Part shown: positions 9,161-20,698 of the stretch, in pieces
Position numbering within the stretch: position 1 is the first letter of the stretch
How the letters are laid out: every line of letters begins with the position of its first letter
DNA from: Adenophora triphylla var. japonica
Taxonomy: Eukaryota > Streptophyta > Magnoliopsida > Asterales > Campanulaceae
Reading direction: 5' to 3'
Assembly: GCA_022495995.1 (NCBI GenBank)
Contig: JAFEMH010003638.1
Coordinates: forward strand, 1-64,000
Length of the DNA stretch: 64,000 nucleotides
Program-made: the position numbers and the translations under genes
The notes under the pieces: model-generated
What the model saw: the letters and a program-made list of their open reading frames with translations, nothing else
Databases searched by the model: none
Told to the model about the DNA's origin: nothing

Positions 9161-11197
9161 CTAGTTCTTGAAAAGTTCCAAGCAATGTTCTTGGTCAAGA
9201 TTCCTGCTCCAAAATTTCTTGTAGTATTCTGCATAAGTGTAGTCCCTGTAAACGGCTGTGGATCCATTGTTGGTGAGCTTGTTTGGAGCACTAATTATGG
9301 AGGCGTTGCAAGGGCATAGAAATGAAGCTATTGACATTCTTGGCTTGTCCGCGTTCACAACTGCACGATGCCATACACTCTTGTACTCTCCATTGCTCAC
9401 TGCCTGCACAGTTTCATAATAAACGTCACATCTGATTCGTCAGGATATATTTGTACATTCACTAAATTAAATTATTTGTTTTTCTAGTGCTTAGTCAAAT
9501 TATGTATTTGCAATTCAAATTCAGATTGAGGGCCTTTTATTTAGTCTTCTTACGTGTTCTAAAGCGACTGATAATCTAGAAACTTATTGAAATAATCAAA
9601 ATGGTTTACGTACATTCAACAACTGCGTGCCTATTGACTAAAAATAAATAAATATGGTGTCGCCATATTCAATCAGACACTAGGCCAGTCACTTACAACT
9701 AGGCAAGTTGCTAAATAATTCATAAAAATCCAAAAAATATGTTCAATTAAATATAAATTTACCTGTAATTGATCACCGATGTTGATGACGAAGGCGTTAG
9801 GATGTGGTTTAACGGCTAGCCATTTTCCGTCCTTGAGAACTTGAAGACCGGCGACTTGTAGGTCTTGTAGGAGAATGGTTAGGGCATTTGGGTCGGTGTG
9901 GCCTGGCAATCCATAAGTGAGCTCTGGCTCGGGGCATTCCGGGTAGTAATTTATGGCCATATGTTGTCCTTGTTCTCCCAATATGTTTTTTATGCAATCT
10001 TTTTCCAGGCCTAAGCTTTCTGATATGGCTTCTTGTAATCTCATCCCCAGATCCCTCACTTCTTTACAATATTTTGCCACCACATCCCTGTCATTGTAAT
10101 TTATAAATTATTAGTATTAGATTATATTTTGACCGAAATAAAATACGTACAATAATGTTACGTTTACAACAAATGAAAGGTCATGACAAGTACTGATCAC
10201 GACCAATTACCTGATCCCTGATGCTATGAACAATCAAGTAAATAATTTGGATTATCTAGAATTCACTTGAGCAAAGACTTGACGTACGAACCTCTTCCAT
10301 TTCATTTTCCCAACTTACACGATCAATATTGTTCGTACAATTCAATTCAAAATAACAAAGTTTTTATACTTTTATATTTAATACATATCATATCATAGTT
10401 ACAACAACAATTTACTTACTATTATTTCTCTCTTTTATTCTCGCTCTAATTTTACTTTTCATACTTATAAAACTCATTTTTTTCTTCTTAGAACATCTAC
10501 AATGGTGTTGAAAGTGGGTGTTGATGATGAGTTGGAGGGTGTTGAAACCATTGTAAGGGGTGTTGAAGGGGGAGTTAAAAAATTTGGGTGCTGTAATTTT
10601 ACAACATGTTGATAAAAAGAGAGAGGGTCGGCTGAGATTCCACGTGGCGTGCTATCATTGGGCAAAGTTGGAGCGTGTTGTACACGCACCGATAGAGGCG
10701 CATGTACTGCAGGAGGAAAACACTTTTTTTTAAAATAAATTAACTTTTTATTAAAAAAAAAAATACACCAAAATTCATTAAAAAAAAATCTCTATAAATA
10801 GAGACTTGTTTCATTTGATTTGGACAAAGAAAAAAAAAATTATTTTTTTAAATATAAATTTCTTAATTATCCTTTATTAATTTTCCTTTTTAAATTTTCA
10901 ATATCTTTTAGTGAAATGGATCACAATAACCACCATTGTAGGATATAAAAATAAAGAATATAAAATAAAATAAAAGTGGTGGGGTATAAATGATAATAAT
11001 AATAATAAAACTTTTACTAATCATAAAAATAATTTTTATAAAAGTGGTGGGGTATAAGTGATAATAATAATAATAATAATTTTACTAATTATAAAAGTTG
11101 TGGGGTAGAAATGGATAAAAAAAAAAACCCTCTTTTTAAATATAAATTTCTTGATTACCCTTTTTTTTAATTATAAATGATAATAATAATAATAATG

Positions 11198-11229
<32 letters not shown>

Positions 11230-14007
11230 TTTATTAATCATAAAAATATAAAATATAAAATAAAATAAAAGTAATGGGTATATGATGATGAGGATAAAAT
11301 GAGGAAAAATCGTCTACGGTGGTTTGGACATGTGAGAAGGAGACCGAGTGATGCACCGGTTAGGAGGCCGGAACAGTGGAGAAATGATAAAATGGCGAGG
11401 GGTAGGGGAAGACCCAAACAAACTTGGATTAGAGTAATTGAAAATGATATGAATTTACTTGGAGTGGATGAAAGTATGGTGTTGAAGAGGCCGGAGTGGA
11501 GGGCAAAAATCCAAGTGAGGGGTTGATTTTTATTTTTTATTTTTTATTTTTTATTTTTTTATTTTTTATTTTTATTTTTTTTATTTTTTATTTATTTTAT
11601 TTTATTTTATTTTATTTTATTTTGTTTTATTTATTTTATTTTTTTATTTTTTTATTTTTTTATTTTTTTATTTTTTATTTATTTATTTTTTTCACGATAA
11701 CGTATGAGGATTCATGTTAGCCGATCCCAAATTATTTTGGGACTAAGGCTTTGTTGTTGTTGTTGTTGTTGTTATATATGATGATGAGTTGGAAGTGTGT
11801 TAAATTTTTATAAATCAAAACCATCGTAGGATGTAAAAATTGAAAAATAGTTGATAAATTAGGTGGAGGAGAGAGAAGTCAATGTGGAGCGGGGGTAAAG
11901 TGAGTTTAAATGTTGTATTCAAAAATATTGATTCGGTTTAAGATGAGGGGGGAGAGTAAGTTATAAAGTGATAAATTATTTTAAAATTTAATAGTGGACC
12001 CGTAATGTAATCACAGTATAAAAATAGTCTACAGGTTATAATTCGCTGACGTCAACGCGGGAAATGATCATGACGTCAGGCCAACAGCAAAACCGCGTAA
12101 AAGGCGTGGCATGAATATGGTAGAAATTGTCAAAACATTATGACGTCACTCGTGATCTCATACTCAACGTCAGTCTCCCAAAGTCTTACGTTAGCTCACT
12201 ACTCTTTCCCCCTCCTGTCTTCAAGTACCTTCCAACTTTATTTATTAAGTAAATGTACAACTCAATAATAATAAATAAATAAATAAATATAAGAAAAAAA
12301 AATGTACTAATTAACATCGTTAAATTTGCACTTCCTATTGGAAATAGGTCTATAACTTAAATGAATCTTACCCATAACCCATAATGTTCTAACAAATGAA
12401 GTCATAATAATTATAACTTGGTGGTTGTTGTAATCAGTAGTGAAGGATTGAAGATTTTGTAAATAATGACATATTCAAAATTAAATTTTAGTGGATTTAT
12501 TTATAAGTACCATTGTACTATAACAACTTACGTTAATGAGTACACAATCACCCTATACTTTAGATCCGCCCTGGATTGGGACCGCTTGATTAATCAATAG
12601 AAAAGATTCCTCGTTCTACAAAAAATTAAATTTATGTGTCGGAATGAAACTAATTAAACCTACCTAGTAAGTCTATGGTACATGTTGGTTGGCCGACCAA
12701 GACACCCAGAAAAAGACTACCTCCCATTCTAGTCTTTTGGGTCCCACGCTAATGGAGGAAAAATTGCTATTAAGATAAAAAAAAGAAGAGGATACGAACC
12801 ATAACCTCAACAATCCACGTGTGTTGAACTTATCAATCTACTTTAATTACATAATTTTGATGATTTAATTTCAAATTTTGATTTTTGAATTAAAATAACA
12901 ATTTAAAAATAGTAATATTGATTTCCGATTTAAAAATTAAATTTGGAGTTCCAAACACAATCACTGTAATTTCAAGTACAAGAGAAATAGATTAAGGGGT
13001 TTCTTAAATTAAAGCCCTTTTCGATTATTTTTTTTAAATAAAAAATAAGAAAATATTCATAATAAAAAAAATATAAGGAAATAAGATTATTAGAATAGGC
13101 TCTTCTAGCATCATAAATTTTTTAAAAGAACGAAAGTACTAGCGGTTGCCGGTTGCACATGGCCACGTACACTGAACATAGTAGTCCTAGTACGACTTTG
13201 CATGTAAATTAATATTATATTTTCACAACTCCGTTCATCATTGCACTAACCTTATAAGACAAATTACAAATTGACCAATAAGGATCTTTGTTTTAAAAAT
13301 CATTTGATTGTGTGCTTATAATTATTACTAGATTATTCACGCTTAGTGACACCTGACTGTATAAGAGTTAAAAAATTCGTCAATTAATGACAAATTCAGG
13401 TGTTTGTCATTAATTGAATGGTGAATGCACTGAAATTTGACAAAAAAAATAAAAGAAAAAGAGATGACTAACTTGAAAGCAGCAGGATTGGAAGGCCATT
13501 CAGGTGTGTATTGCTCCAAAGGGTAACAGTGAAGCCTCAAATAATCTCTCCAATTGTGAACTGTTTCCTTCTGCACATTAAAACTAGTTGACAACCTCAT
13601 CGTCTTTGAGGGATCGTCGGAGTACAATTTCATCTTCTCCTCCACCGGTAACCGGAAAAATTCGCTCGCAACTTCTTGCATTTTCTCCACTACTTCTGTT
13701 AGTACTCCATGATTTATCACCTGATTGTTCATTTCAAGAATCGTGATTTCAATATATCACTTTTGTTAAATGAAAATTTATAATTAGAATGGAAGAAATT
13801 ATGAAAAACCTGGAAAAAGCCATAATCACGACAAGCATGGCCGATTTGTTGGATGACAAGGCTTCTATCAGGAGAGCCTAAGTCGATTATAGGGACGTTT
13901 TCACATTCAGATACTTGGGATAGATTTGGCCTGTCGGATTCCGGCCGGATGTAGCTCTCCGGTAAGGCGGAGAACCGAACACCAGTGGAGATTACTTTTG
14001 TAGCCAT
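9161..14007 (-). CDS. DMR6: DMR6-type 2-oxoglutarate/Fe(II) dioxygenase (salicylate hydroxylase)
   Basis: Four exons on the minus strand: 14007-13810, 13720-13473, 10087-9763 and 9403-9161. All introns have GT-AG ends and phases that join, giving 337 residues; Arabidopsis DMR6 has 341. The start ATG (MATKVISTG) fits the family N-terminus; an upstream in-frame ATG at 14079 is less likely. The Fe(II) triad is H212, D214 (GHTDPNAL) and H269 (SVWHRAV), with the 2-oxoglutarate pair R279 and S281 (RMS). The DIOX_N part is residues 1-150 and the catalytic barrel about 170-330. Family members hydroxylate salicylic acid in the cytosol and suppress immunity; some are reported to have flavone synthase activity. 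No frame break is present, so it appears functional. The close paralogue DLO is the main alternative name. Confidence 0.93.
10920..11275. repeat. AT-rich imperfect tandem repeats in intron 2
   Basis: AAAAGTGGTGGGGTATAA, followed by an (ATA)n run and TTTTACTAATCATAAAA, recurs two to three times at a spacing of about 90 bp, with expanded ATA/AAT runs up to 11230. No coding content. Confidence 0.65.
11293..11774 (+). mobile_element. 5'-truncated RTE-type LINE in DMR6 intron 2
   Basis: A 14-bp target duplication, TATATGATGATGAG, flanks it (11279-11292, 11775-11788). The ORF at 11299-11526 encodes the C-terminal end typical of plant RTE-clade reverse-transcriptase proteins (LRWFGHV, DAPVRR, RGRGRPK, then EWRAKI). 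An expanded (TTTTTA)n tract (11529-11690), the conserved tail GGGACTAAGGCTTTG and a terminal TTG repeat follow. The element is inserted opposite to the gene's direction and is dead because its 5' part is missing. Confidence 0.9.
12047..12172. promoter_or_regulatory. Cluster of TGACGTCA sites in intron 2
   Basis: Perfect TGACGTCA palindromes lie at 12047-12054, 12071-12078 and 12141-12148, with an ACGTCA half-site at 12167-12172. This is the binding-site class of TGA-type bZIP factors, which act with salicylic-acid signalling. An enhancer role for the surrounding DMR6-type gene is inference. Confidence 0.5.
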
Positions 14008-14116
14008 GAATTGCGGGTAAGCTAGAGGGAGGGAGAAAGAGCCAAAGAGGTGGGGACACACGAAATTAAGGTGTTGCAATTTCCTGGAAGGTGATGAGCA
14101 AATGCAGAATGCGGGT

Positions 14117-14124
14117 AATTTATA
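14117..14124 (-). promoter_or_regulatory. TATA box of the DMR6-type gene
   Basis: TATAAATT on the minus strand, in the context CCCTATAAATTACCC, starts 117 bp upstream of the chosen ATG at 14007. This leaves a 5' UTR of about 75-85 nt. Confidence 0.6.
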
Positions 14125-14160
14125 GGGTTCAGCTGACTCTAGAATGGCGGAATTGTAATT

Positions 14161-14166
14161 ACGTCA
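14161..14166 (-). promoter_or_regulatory. TGACG half-site upstream of the DMR6-type TATA box
   Basis: The minus strand reads ATGACGTAAT, an as-1-like TGACG element, about 37 bp upstream of the TATA box. TGA factors bind such sites in salicylate-responsive promoters. The functional claim is inference. Confidence 0.4.
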
Positions 14167-14169
14167 TTC

Positions 14170-16440
14170 AGTGGGACTTTAAATGCCTTATTTTATTTAT
14201 GAGTAATCTATTTTTTTTATATAAAAACAAAATTGTTGTAATCGTGATCACATTCACCCCTTCACATTATTATAATATTGTCCGCTTTGAATCTAATTTG
14301 TACGGATTTGTTTTTGAGTCAACTTTCAAAATATCTCATGCTAATGAAGTGAGTTGGTAATTTTATATAACTGACAATTAATTTCTCTATTTGGAAATTT
14401 GGGTTACACCCCAACAAGATAAAGTGAAGTTATTGAATAATTGTTATAAATAAGACAAATTAGTTTTATTTCATTTCTAGAACTTTGCTGATTACCGTGA
14501 AAAGGGAATATTCTGTACTGTCTTCCATTTCAAAATAAATACTCACGTGTCTTATTATAAATATTGTGCTTTACTTATCAACAATTTTAATAAATGTACT
14601 TGAATAGAATTGTTTATAAATGGTAAAATTAAATTAAAACTCTTTTTATTTGAAAATGCAATATTTATTTTGAGATAAATAACAAATAAAATGCGACATT
14701 ACGTTACGGGACTGAGTATCATATGTATATTTAGACTTCTTTTCGTTAATCTGATTGCACATTTGACTATAATTTGTAATATTTATAATTATCTTAATGA
14801 AATTCTAAACACTAGTATATACCTGTTTAATAATAATATTAGTAATATTTTCATAATATTATGTAATTTTTACAACTTCATAAGATTTTGATCTAATTTA
14901 GATTGTGTTGACTAAGAAAATCAAAATATAACATTTACTTGAAACGAAACGGTCATTTGATTCTTTATTATAAAGGATGAACTTTTATTTTATGTTAGAT
15001 GTAGCATATTTAGTTAAATATGAGACGCGTATAAAATGTTAAAAATCATATGAGTTTAATATAAAATATTTTTCAAAGTTACGATGAAAAATACGACATA
15101 AAATGCGGGAATTTTAAACGTTGGTCCGAGAATATTACAAATATAAATAAAATATACATACGTAAAAATATGTTATATTTTATGTATATTTTATATAGAT
15201 AAACTAATGTTTTTATTAAGTTTTGGATTTAATACATTAATATATTCACATATACGTCGACAAAATATTTATTAATTTTATTTTGCAACATATATTTCTT
15301 AAAAACAATCTTAAAAGACAATTATATGTGTGGGTTCTAAAATAATAAAATTAATAACGTTATAACTAACAATTATTATCTTTAGGAAAAAAGTGCACCA
15401 AAAATCACTGAACTATATCCCTTTTGTGGGTTTGACAACTATACTTATTTTCGTTACAAAAAACACATCGAACTTTTTTTTTATTGCAACTAAAATCACT
15501 ATCACTAACCCCGTTAAATTTTCCCGGTTAAATTGTCACGTGCACATGCTAACATAGTTAATAGTTAATGGATATTTTAGTTAGTTCACTCTTTATTATC
15601 ATATAAAGTTGGAACTTGTTCTAAATAGGTCACTAACCTATAATCTTTTCTCATGTTCATCACTAATCTTTTTCTTTTTCACTTTATCTATTGATTTTTA
15701 CTTAGTTTTTTCAATTATGCCATCTTATTCATTATATATTTTTTAATATTATACTGTTTCTCTAAAAAAAGGAGTTTTTATCGAAAACTACGTACCTCAA
15801 AAAGATGTTACAGTATTTATTAAAAATATAAAAATGTAAGATGTGATATTAAATAAAACTACTTTTTTTTTTTTTTTTGCTTTTTCAGTTAAAACTGATA
15901 ACTGCATTTTTCAGGTGTTTATAACTAATAAATTCATTTATTGGTAAAATGCCCCCAACAATGTTTTTTTTTTTTTAGGTCAAGCTTAACAACAACAACA
16001 ACAACAACTGAAAGTCTGAACAGTAAAAAATGATCTCTTCCGTGGGGGACGAAAGTTAAGTTATGAATCATTTTTGTTTATCACATTGTATATTAGTAGT
16101 GATCCAGCGATTATTAATTATTAGAGTTTAAAATGATCTCATCAATAATGTAGGTCCGCCTCAATAAGTACAGAGGCCCTGTGCGAAATGAGAATATGGG
16201 GCCCCATTTGGAGAACACCCCCTCAACTTCAGGCTCAAAATTGCAATTTGTCCTTTAAAAAATTAACACAATAATCTATTTTATATATATATTTAATGGG
16301 CATAGATAAAATTGGGGCCCTTCAAAATTTGGGACCCTGTGCAAACAAACCTAATGTTCCATGTCTCAGTCGGCCTGCAACAATGTATAATTGTTAAATT
16401 ATTAATGATACACAGCTTAATAAACAAAAATAAAAATATA
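14170..16440. other. AT-rich intergenic spacer
   Basis: No convincing ORF, RNA gene or complete transposon was found. A (CAA)n tract at about 15988-16010 could be the tail of a minus-strand RTE or SINE insertion. Stretches near 16160 and 16310 share CCCTGTGCRAA motifs seen in plant repeats. None could be delimited. Confidence 0.5.
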
Positions 16441-16724
16441 CACCCTCCGTCCATTTAGTTGGTTCGCAGTTACTGTTCTCACGTAAATTAAGGAGGAAAT
16501 ATTATATTGAAAGTGTTGTGAGTGTGAAAATAAAATAGGAGAGAGAATGAGTGGAGGGAATAGTAAATTATAATGGTGTTGTGAGTATTAAAATAATGTA
16601 GGAGAGAGAATGAGTGGAGAGAATAGTGATTTAAGGTTTTCATTTTAGGAAAGAAACAAAGTGTGAACCATGTAAATGGATGTCCAAAATAGAAAGTGTG
16701 AACCATATAAATAGACGGTGGGAG
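16441..16724. mobile_element. Stowaway-type MITE
   Basis: The 284-bp element has inverted ends (CACCCTCCGTCC and the complement of CTCCCACCGTCT) and TA on both sides. Inside, GGAGAGAGAATGAGTGGAG is repeated and GTGTGAACCAT occurs twice. It is related, in reverse orientation, to the MITE at 6528-6758. Confidence 0.8.
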
Positions 16725-17251
16725 TATATATATATAAGAGATTACGCTTCCTCCAATAAAGTAATTTGGTCTATTCCCATTTTTAAATATTAAAGTTCAA
16801 AAAGAAGAAGAAAACGCACACATTTTTTATTTATTGAGTGTTTACAGTTTACACAGTGTGGAGATGGCTATCAGCTTTTTAAGCATTAAAGTTCAAAAAG
16901 GAACAGTTTACATCGACTCTATCAATTTTTATTTCACAATCTATCAACGTGTTCAAATTTGTATCTAAATAATATGTCGGCAAATATTCAGGTGAAAATG
17001 ATGCAGTAATTTAAAAGCATGAGCGAGAGGCTGTGAATTCACATAATTCAATTTTTGTAAATATCATACGAAATACTAACATGGAGTGATAGTGATGCTC
17101 GGGATTCCGATAACTGATATTACAACTATGGTCCGTGAATTGACCCGACCCAATGGACCGCATGTATACATGCGATTTGCATGCTAGACTTAAAAGCAAA
17201 TACTAGCATACAAATATGGAGTAATGGTGACAATCGTGATCCCAATAATAA
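16725..17251. other. Spacer with copies of a ~50-bp repeat
   Basis: 17205-17251 holds the left copy of the sequence that flanks the Helitron on its right side (20315-20363), and a more diverged relative is visible around 17075-17130. No gene was found. Confidence 0.6.
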
Positions 17252-17404
17252 TCTATATTACAATACAACTCAAGAATAACCGCCACACAAAGAGTGGCTC
17301 AGATTCAATTTCACAAAAGACAAAGAACGGCTAGGATTAAATCTGAAAAAAAAAAATTCCCACTTGATGCACCGGATATTAACTCTCTCCTCTCTTCCCC
17401 TAAC

Positions 17405-17418
17405 CCAATATACAATAT

Positions 17419-17497
<79 letters not shown>

Positions 17498-17684
17498 TAT
17501 TAATTTTTATATATATTTATATTTTTATATATATTATATTATATAGTATATATATTATATTATATATATTTTATGTATTTTATATATTTATATACATATT
17601 ATATATATTTATATTATATAGTATATATATTATATTATATATATTTTATGTATTTTATATATTTATATACATATTATATATATT

Positions 17685-17753
<69 letters not shown>

Positions 17754-17770
17754 ATATTATATATATTTAA
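17405..17770. repeat. Long AT microsatellite
   Basis: Two long (AT)n runs (about 17430-17490 and 17690-17750) flank two copies of a ~98-bp AT-rich unit containing TTTTATGTATTTTATATATTTATATAC. Instability and assembly collapse are likely here. Confidence 0.9.
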
Positions 17771-17945
17771 AGATAAAGAGTGGCTAGGATTGTGTTTCGA
17801 AAAGATAAAGAGCTGCCAAGATTGATTCTCACCTCCAACATCAGTTTTAACGTTTTTTATTTTCAATCGTTGGATTTCTTTTCAATTTGTTTGATCATAC
17901 TACTGTAGATTGGCTATAAATTGATGGCTTCTATTTCAAGACATA

Positions 17946-18174
17946 CTCCCTCCATCACGAGACTTTTAGTCAAATTGTAATAATTATAACTATTAATTTA
18001 AATAGAAAATAATAATTCTTATAAAAATCTAAAAATCATTATTGAAAATATTATTAATTGTGTTATAATAAAATAAATAAATTTTTAAAAGAATCACTAT
18101 TTTTTATTTAAATTATTGATCAAAGTTACATCAATTTGACTAATTTTTTTCATTTATGTGGGACGGTACAGGAG
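17946..18174. mobile_element. Stowaway-type MITE within the Helitron
   Basis: It starts CTCCCTCCATC and ends GGGACGGTACAGGAG, with TA at 17944-17945 and 18175-18176; length 229 bp. The interior is AT-rich and largely self-complementary (GTCAAATTG...CAATTTGAC). Confidence 0.75.
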
Positions 18175-19888
18175 TATAATAATGTATTAATAGTATACAT
18201 AACTATTATTTAAAAATTGGCATGTACCAAAATTTTCAATTCAAATCTAAATGGAAAGAAAACAAGCAAGTGATATGGTTGTGTGTACCGAATGTTTGAC
18301 TTTCTCTCAATTTACAATTTAACTGACATGAATTTTGGTTACTTTTGTAATATACTTTTTAAAAATAAAAGTGTGTAGATCCGATTGTTCCCTTTATTTC
18401 ATATAATCAACTCAATCAAATTTTGACATATTTTTATAAAAAAAATATGAATAATTTAATAGAAAAATATAGATGTTTCCATGAAATTCTAAAAATTATT
18501 ATTGATAGTATTTTTAACGGTAAAACAATAACAATTTTTATAATTGCATAAAAATATCTAAATTTTCATAAAATTACAGTCAAAATTCGATTGAGTTGAC
18601 TATTAAAGTCAAAGTGATCTAATTTTTCGAGACGGATGGAGTATTTGTTTTTATAATCTGTTGCAAATAAAAAAAATATGATGTTATATTTCCAAGTCAT
18701 ATATCATGGACATCTTTTTTTAAGGGACAATTTGATTATTTCACATGATATATTACCCAGAGTTAGTTTCATGACTAACTTCAGTTAGCCAAAATGCATA
18801 TTTTGACCTTAATTTAACGCAATACTCCCTCTAATTCAATTCCAAATAATCTTACACACTTTGTCATCTAGAGCGTCTTATTGATAAGTCTCATTTTCTA
18901 TGAACGAAAGTATATAATATTTATTTATTAATGAAACTCATTTGTAATACTCATAACGACTATCATCTTACTATTTTCTATCTCACCTCAGTTCATAACC
19001 GCCTATTGACTTTACACAAAGAACGGTTGATATCGATCCATAACCACTACGATCCAAGGGTTGTCATTTGATAATTTATTTTCTTCTTCAATTCTAACCG
19101 TAAGATTAATTATCAATGCTTTAATCCAACGACTCTCATTAACCGATTTCTAAAATTATCCCTAAATTTATCAATCACAATCTCTCTCTATTTTTTGTGA
19201 TATCGTATACTTCGCTTGTTTCATATTAATATATTTTTTATAAAATTTAATATATTGTTGTATTAATAATAATATTTAAAATTTTATGAATAAATGAATT
19301 TTAGTAACTTTTTTGTTAAATTTTAATTAAATTAACTAAAAAAATAAAGTTAAGAGATTTATAATGGGATGGATAACTAACTAACTAAATGGCAGGACCT
19401 AATATCGATAACATGACACATTTATATATAACTATATATATGTGTGTATATATTTATCTAATGCATGTTTAATTTTAAATAGGTTTTTTCGCGTTCGACA
19501 GAAGATTTGCAAAATACTGAAGCTCTAACTGATTCACAAATGACTCCACCACAATTGACGTATGAAGATATATGAGATGATTCTTTACTTGCATGATTTT
19601 GTTATTTTGTAACAGGAGTGAAGTGGAGAAAGTATCGTGGAAAGGGAATGGTGAGGATATGGGCTTTTGATATAATTTTGTGATTGCTTATAGTACTATG
19701 TTTCGCTTCAATTATGTTTCAATCATAATTGAGTTATGTTAAAGTCCAAGATTGATATGTATATGGAATTGGAGAGTGATGTGAGAACGGTTTATGGAGA
19801 AATCCATTTTTGCAACTTAAAAAACGGTGAACCAATTTTCATCCCTTATGATAAACACCATAAATTTGAATATTTGTTGTTATTTGTG

Positions 19889-20190
19889 CACTTTTAGATT
19901 CTTTTACATTTTTAGTTTGATACTTCAATCTAACATTTGAATTTTTATTTACTTTCAAGTTGATGCAAGAGTTAAGAATTAACTTAGGCAATATATGTTT
20001 GTAGTTTGTGATTGTTTGCTACTATATTTGTTTTTATTTGTGCACATTTAGATTCTTTCACATTTTCAGTTTGATACTTCAATCTAACATTTGAATTTTC
20101 ATATACTTTCAATTTGATGCAAGAGTTAAGAATAAACTTAGGCAATATCAATTTATAGTTTGTGATTGTTTGCTATTCTATTTTCATGAA
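19889..20190. repeat. ~153-bp tandem duplication in the Helitron 3' part
   Basis: The segment beginning CACTTTTAGATTC at 19889 recurs at 20042 as CACATTTAGATTC, and shared blocks such as GATACTTCAATCTAACATTTG follow at the same spacing. The copies have diverged by roughly a tenth. Confidence 0.8.
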
Positions 20191-20313
20191 TTTTGAGATA
20201 TTAGGAATTTTGAAACATTGGATACTTATAATGGTGTTTATCTTTTAATCTTCTTCACTTGATCACCCACGCATACTGTCCCCGTGCCATTGGCACGGGT
20301 CAGAGAGTACTAG

Positions 20314-20698
20314 TTCTAATACAAATATGGAGTAATGGTGACAATCGTGATCCCAATAATAATTCTAATACAAAAGGGAATTGAAATAAGGTTTAAAAGC
20401 AATAGAATAACGAGGTACATTTCTGAAAATGAAGTGGTTAGTCACAAGGAATGTTCATATACAAGCTTAATTAATTAGCCAAATTCAGTGTTTCATGTGA
20501 TGTGATGATGCCAAAAATATTTGAATCACCTTAAATTAAGTGGCAGATTGTATCATGTATAATTGAATAACTTGAAAAAGAACAACATGTAAACTAAGCA
20601 CGGGCTTCACTGGCAAATGCCCTCCGACGTGAAAGTAAGTATTTGTGTGATATAGAGAGAAATCAATTAACAAAAGTTGAGAGTCAAAGATGCGTTAT
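20314..20698. other. Spacer with right-hand Helitron target repeat
   Basis: 20315-20363 repeats the 17205-17251 sequence (ATACAAATATGGAGTAATGG). The remainder to the LTR at 20699 shows no gene or transposon signature. Confidence 0.6.

Larger units (their letters stand above)
10088..13472 (-). other. Large intron 2 of the DMR6-type gene
   Basis: The 3385-bp intron separates exon 2 (ending in AA of a split Lys codon) from exon 3 (starting with its G). Donor GTTAGT and acceptor ACAG are intact. It contains AT-rich tandem repeats (about 10920-11275), a LINE fragment with target duplication (11293-11774), simple (TTTTTA) and TTG repeats, and a cluster of TGACGTCA sites (12047-12172). The other introns are only 89 and 359 bp, so the growth is due to insertions. 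Confidence 0.88.
17252..20313 (+). mobile_element. Non-autonomous Helitron
   Basis: The 5' end starts TCTATATTA after a host A. The 3' end has a perfect 8-bp stem (CCCGTGCC, ATT loop, GGCACGGG) at 20281-20299 and stops in CTAG before a host T, the normal Helitron insertion between A and T. The sequence AATAATAATTCTAATAC at about 20355 equals the joined flanks, so an unoccupied copy of the target lies next door. No RepHel protein is encoded in its 3062 bp. It contains a long AT microsatellite, at least one Stowaway MITE and a ~153-bp tandem duplication. Confidence 0.8.

Noticed and set aside
11496..11720. Phe-rich hydrophobic ORF
   Set aside because: It is produced by the (TTTTTA)n tract in the LINE 3' end.
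17364..17770. Ile/Tyr-only ORFs
   Set aside because: They are translations of the AT microsatellite.
18386..18643. Third Stowaway-like MITE in the Helitron
   Set aside because: The right end (GACGGATGGAGTA) is convincing and the interior resembles other MITEs, but the left end (TTCCCTTTATTTC) is too diverged to set a boundary.
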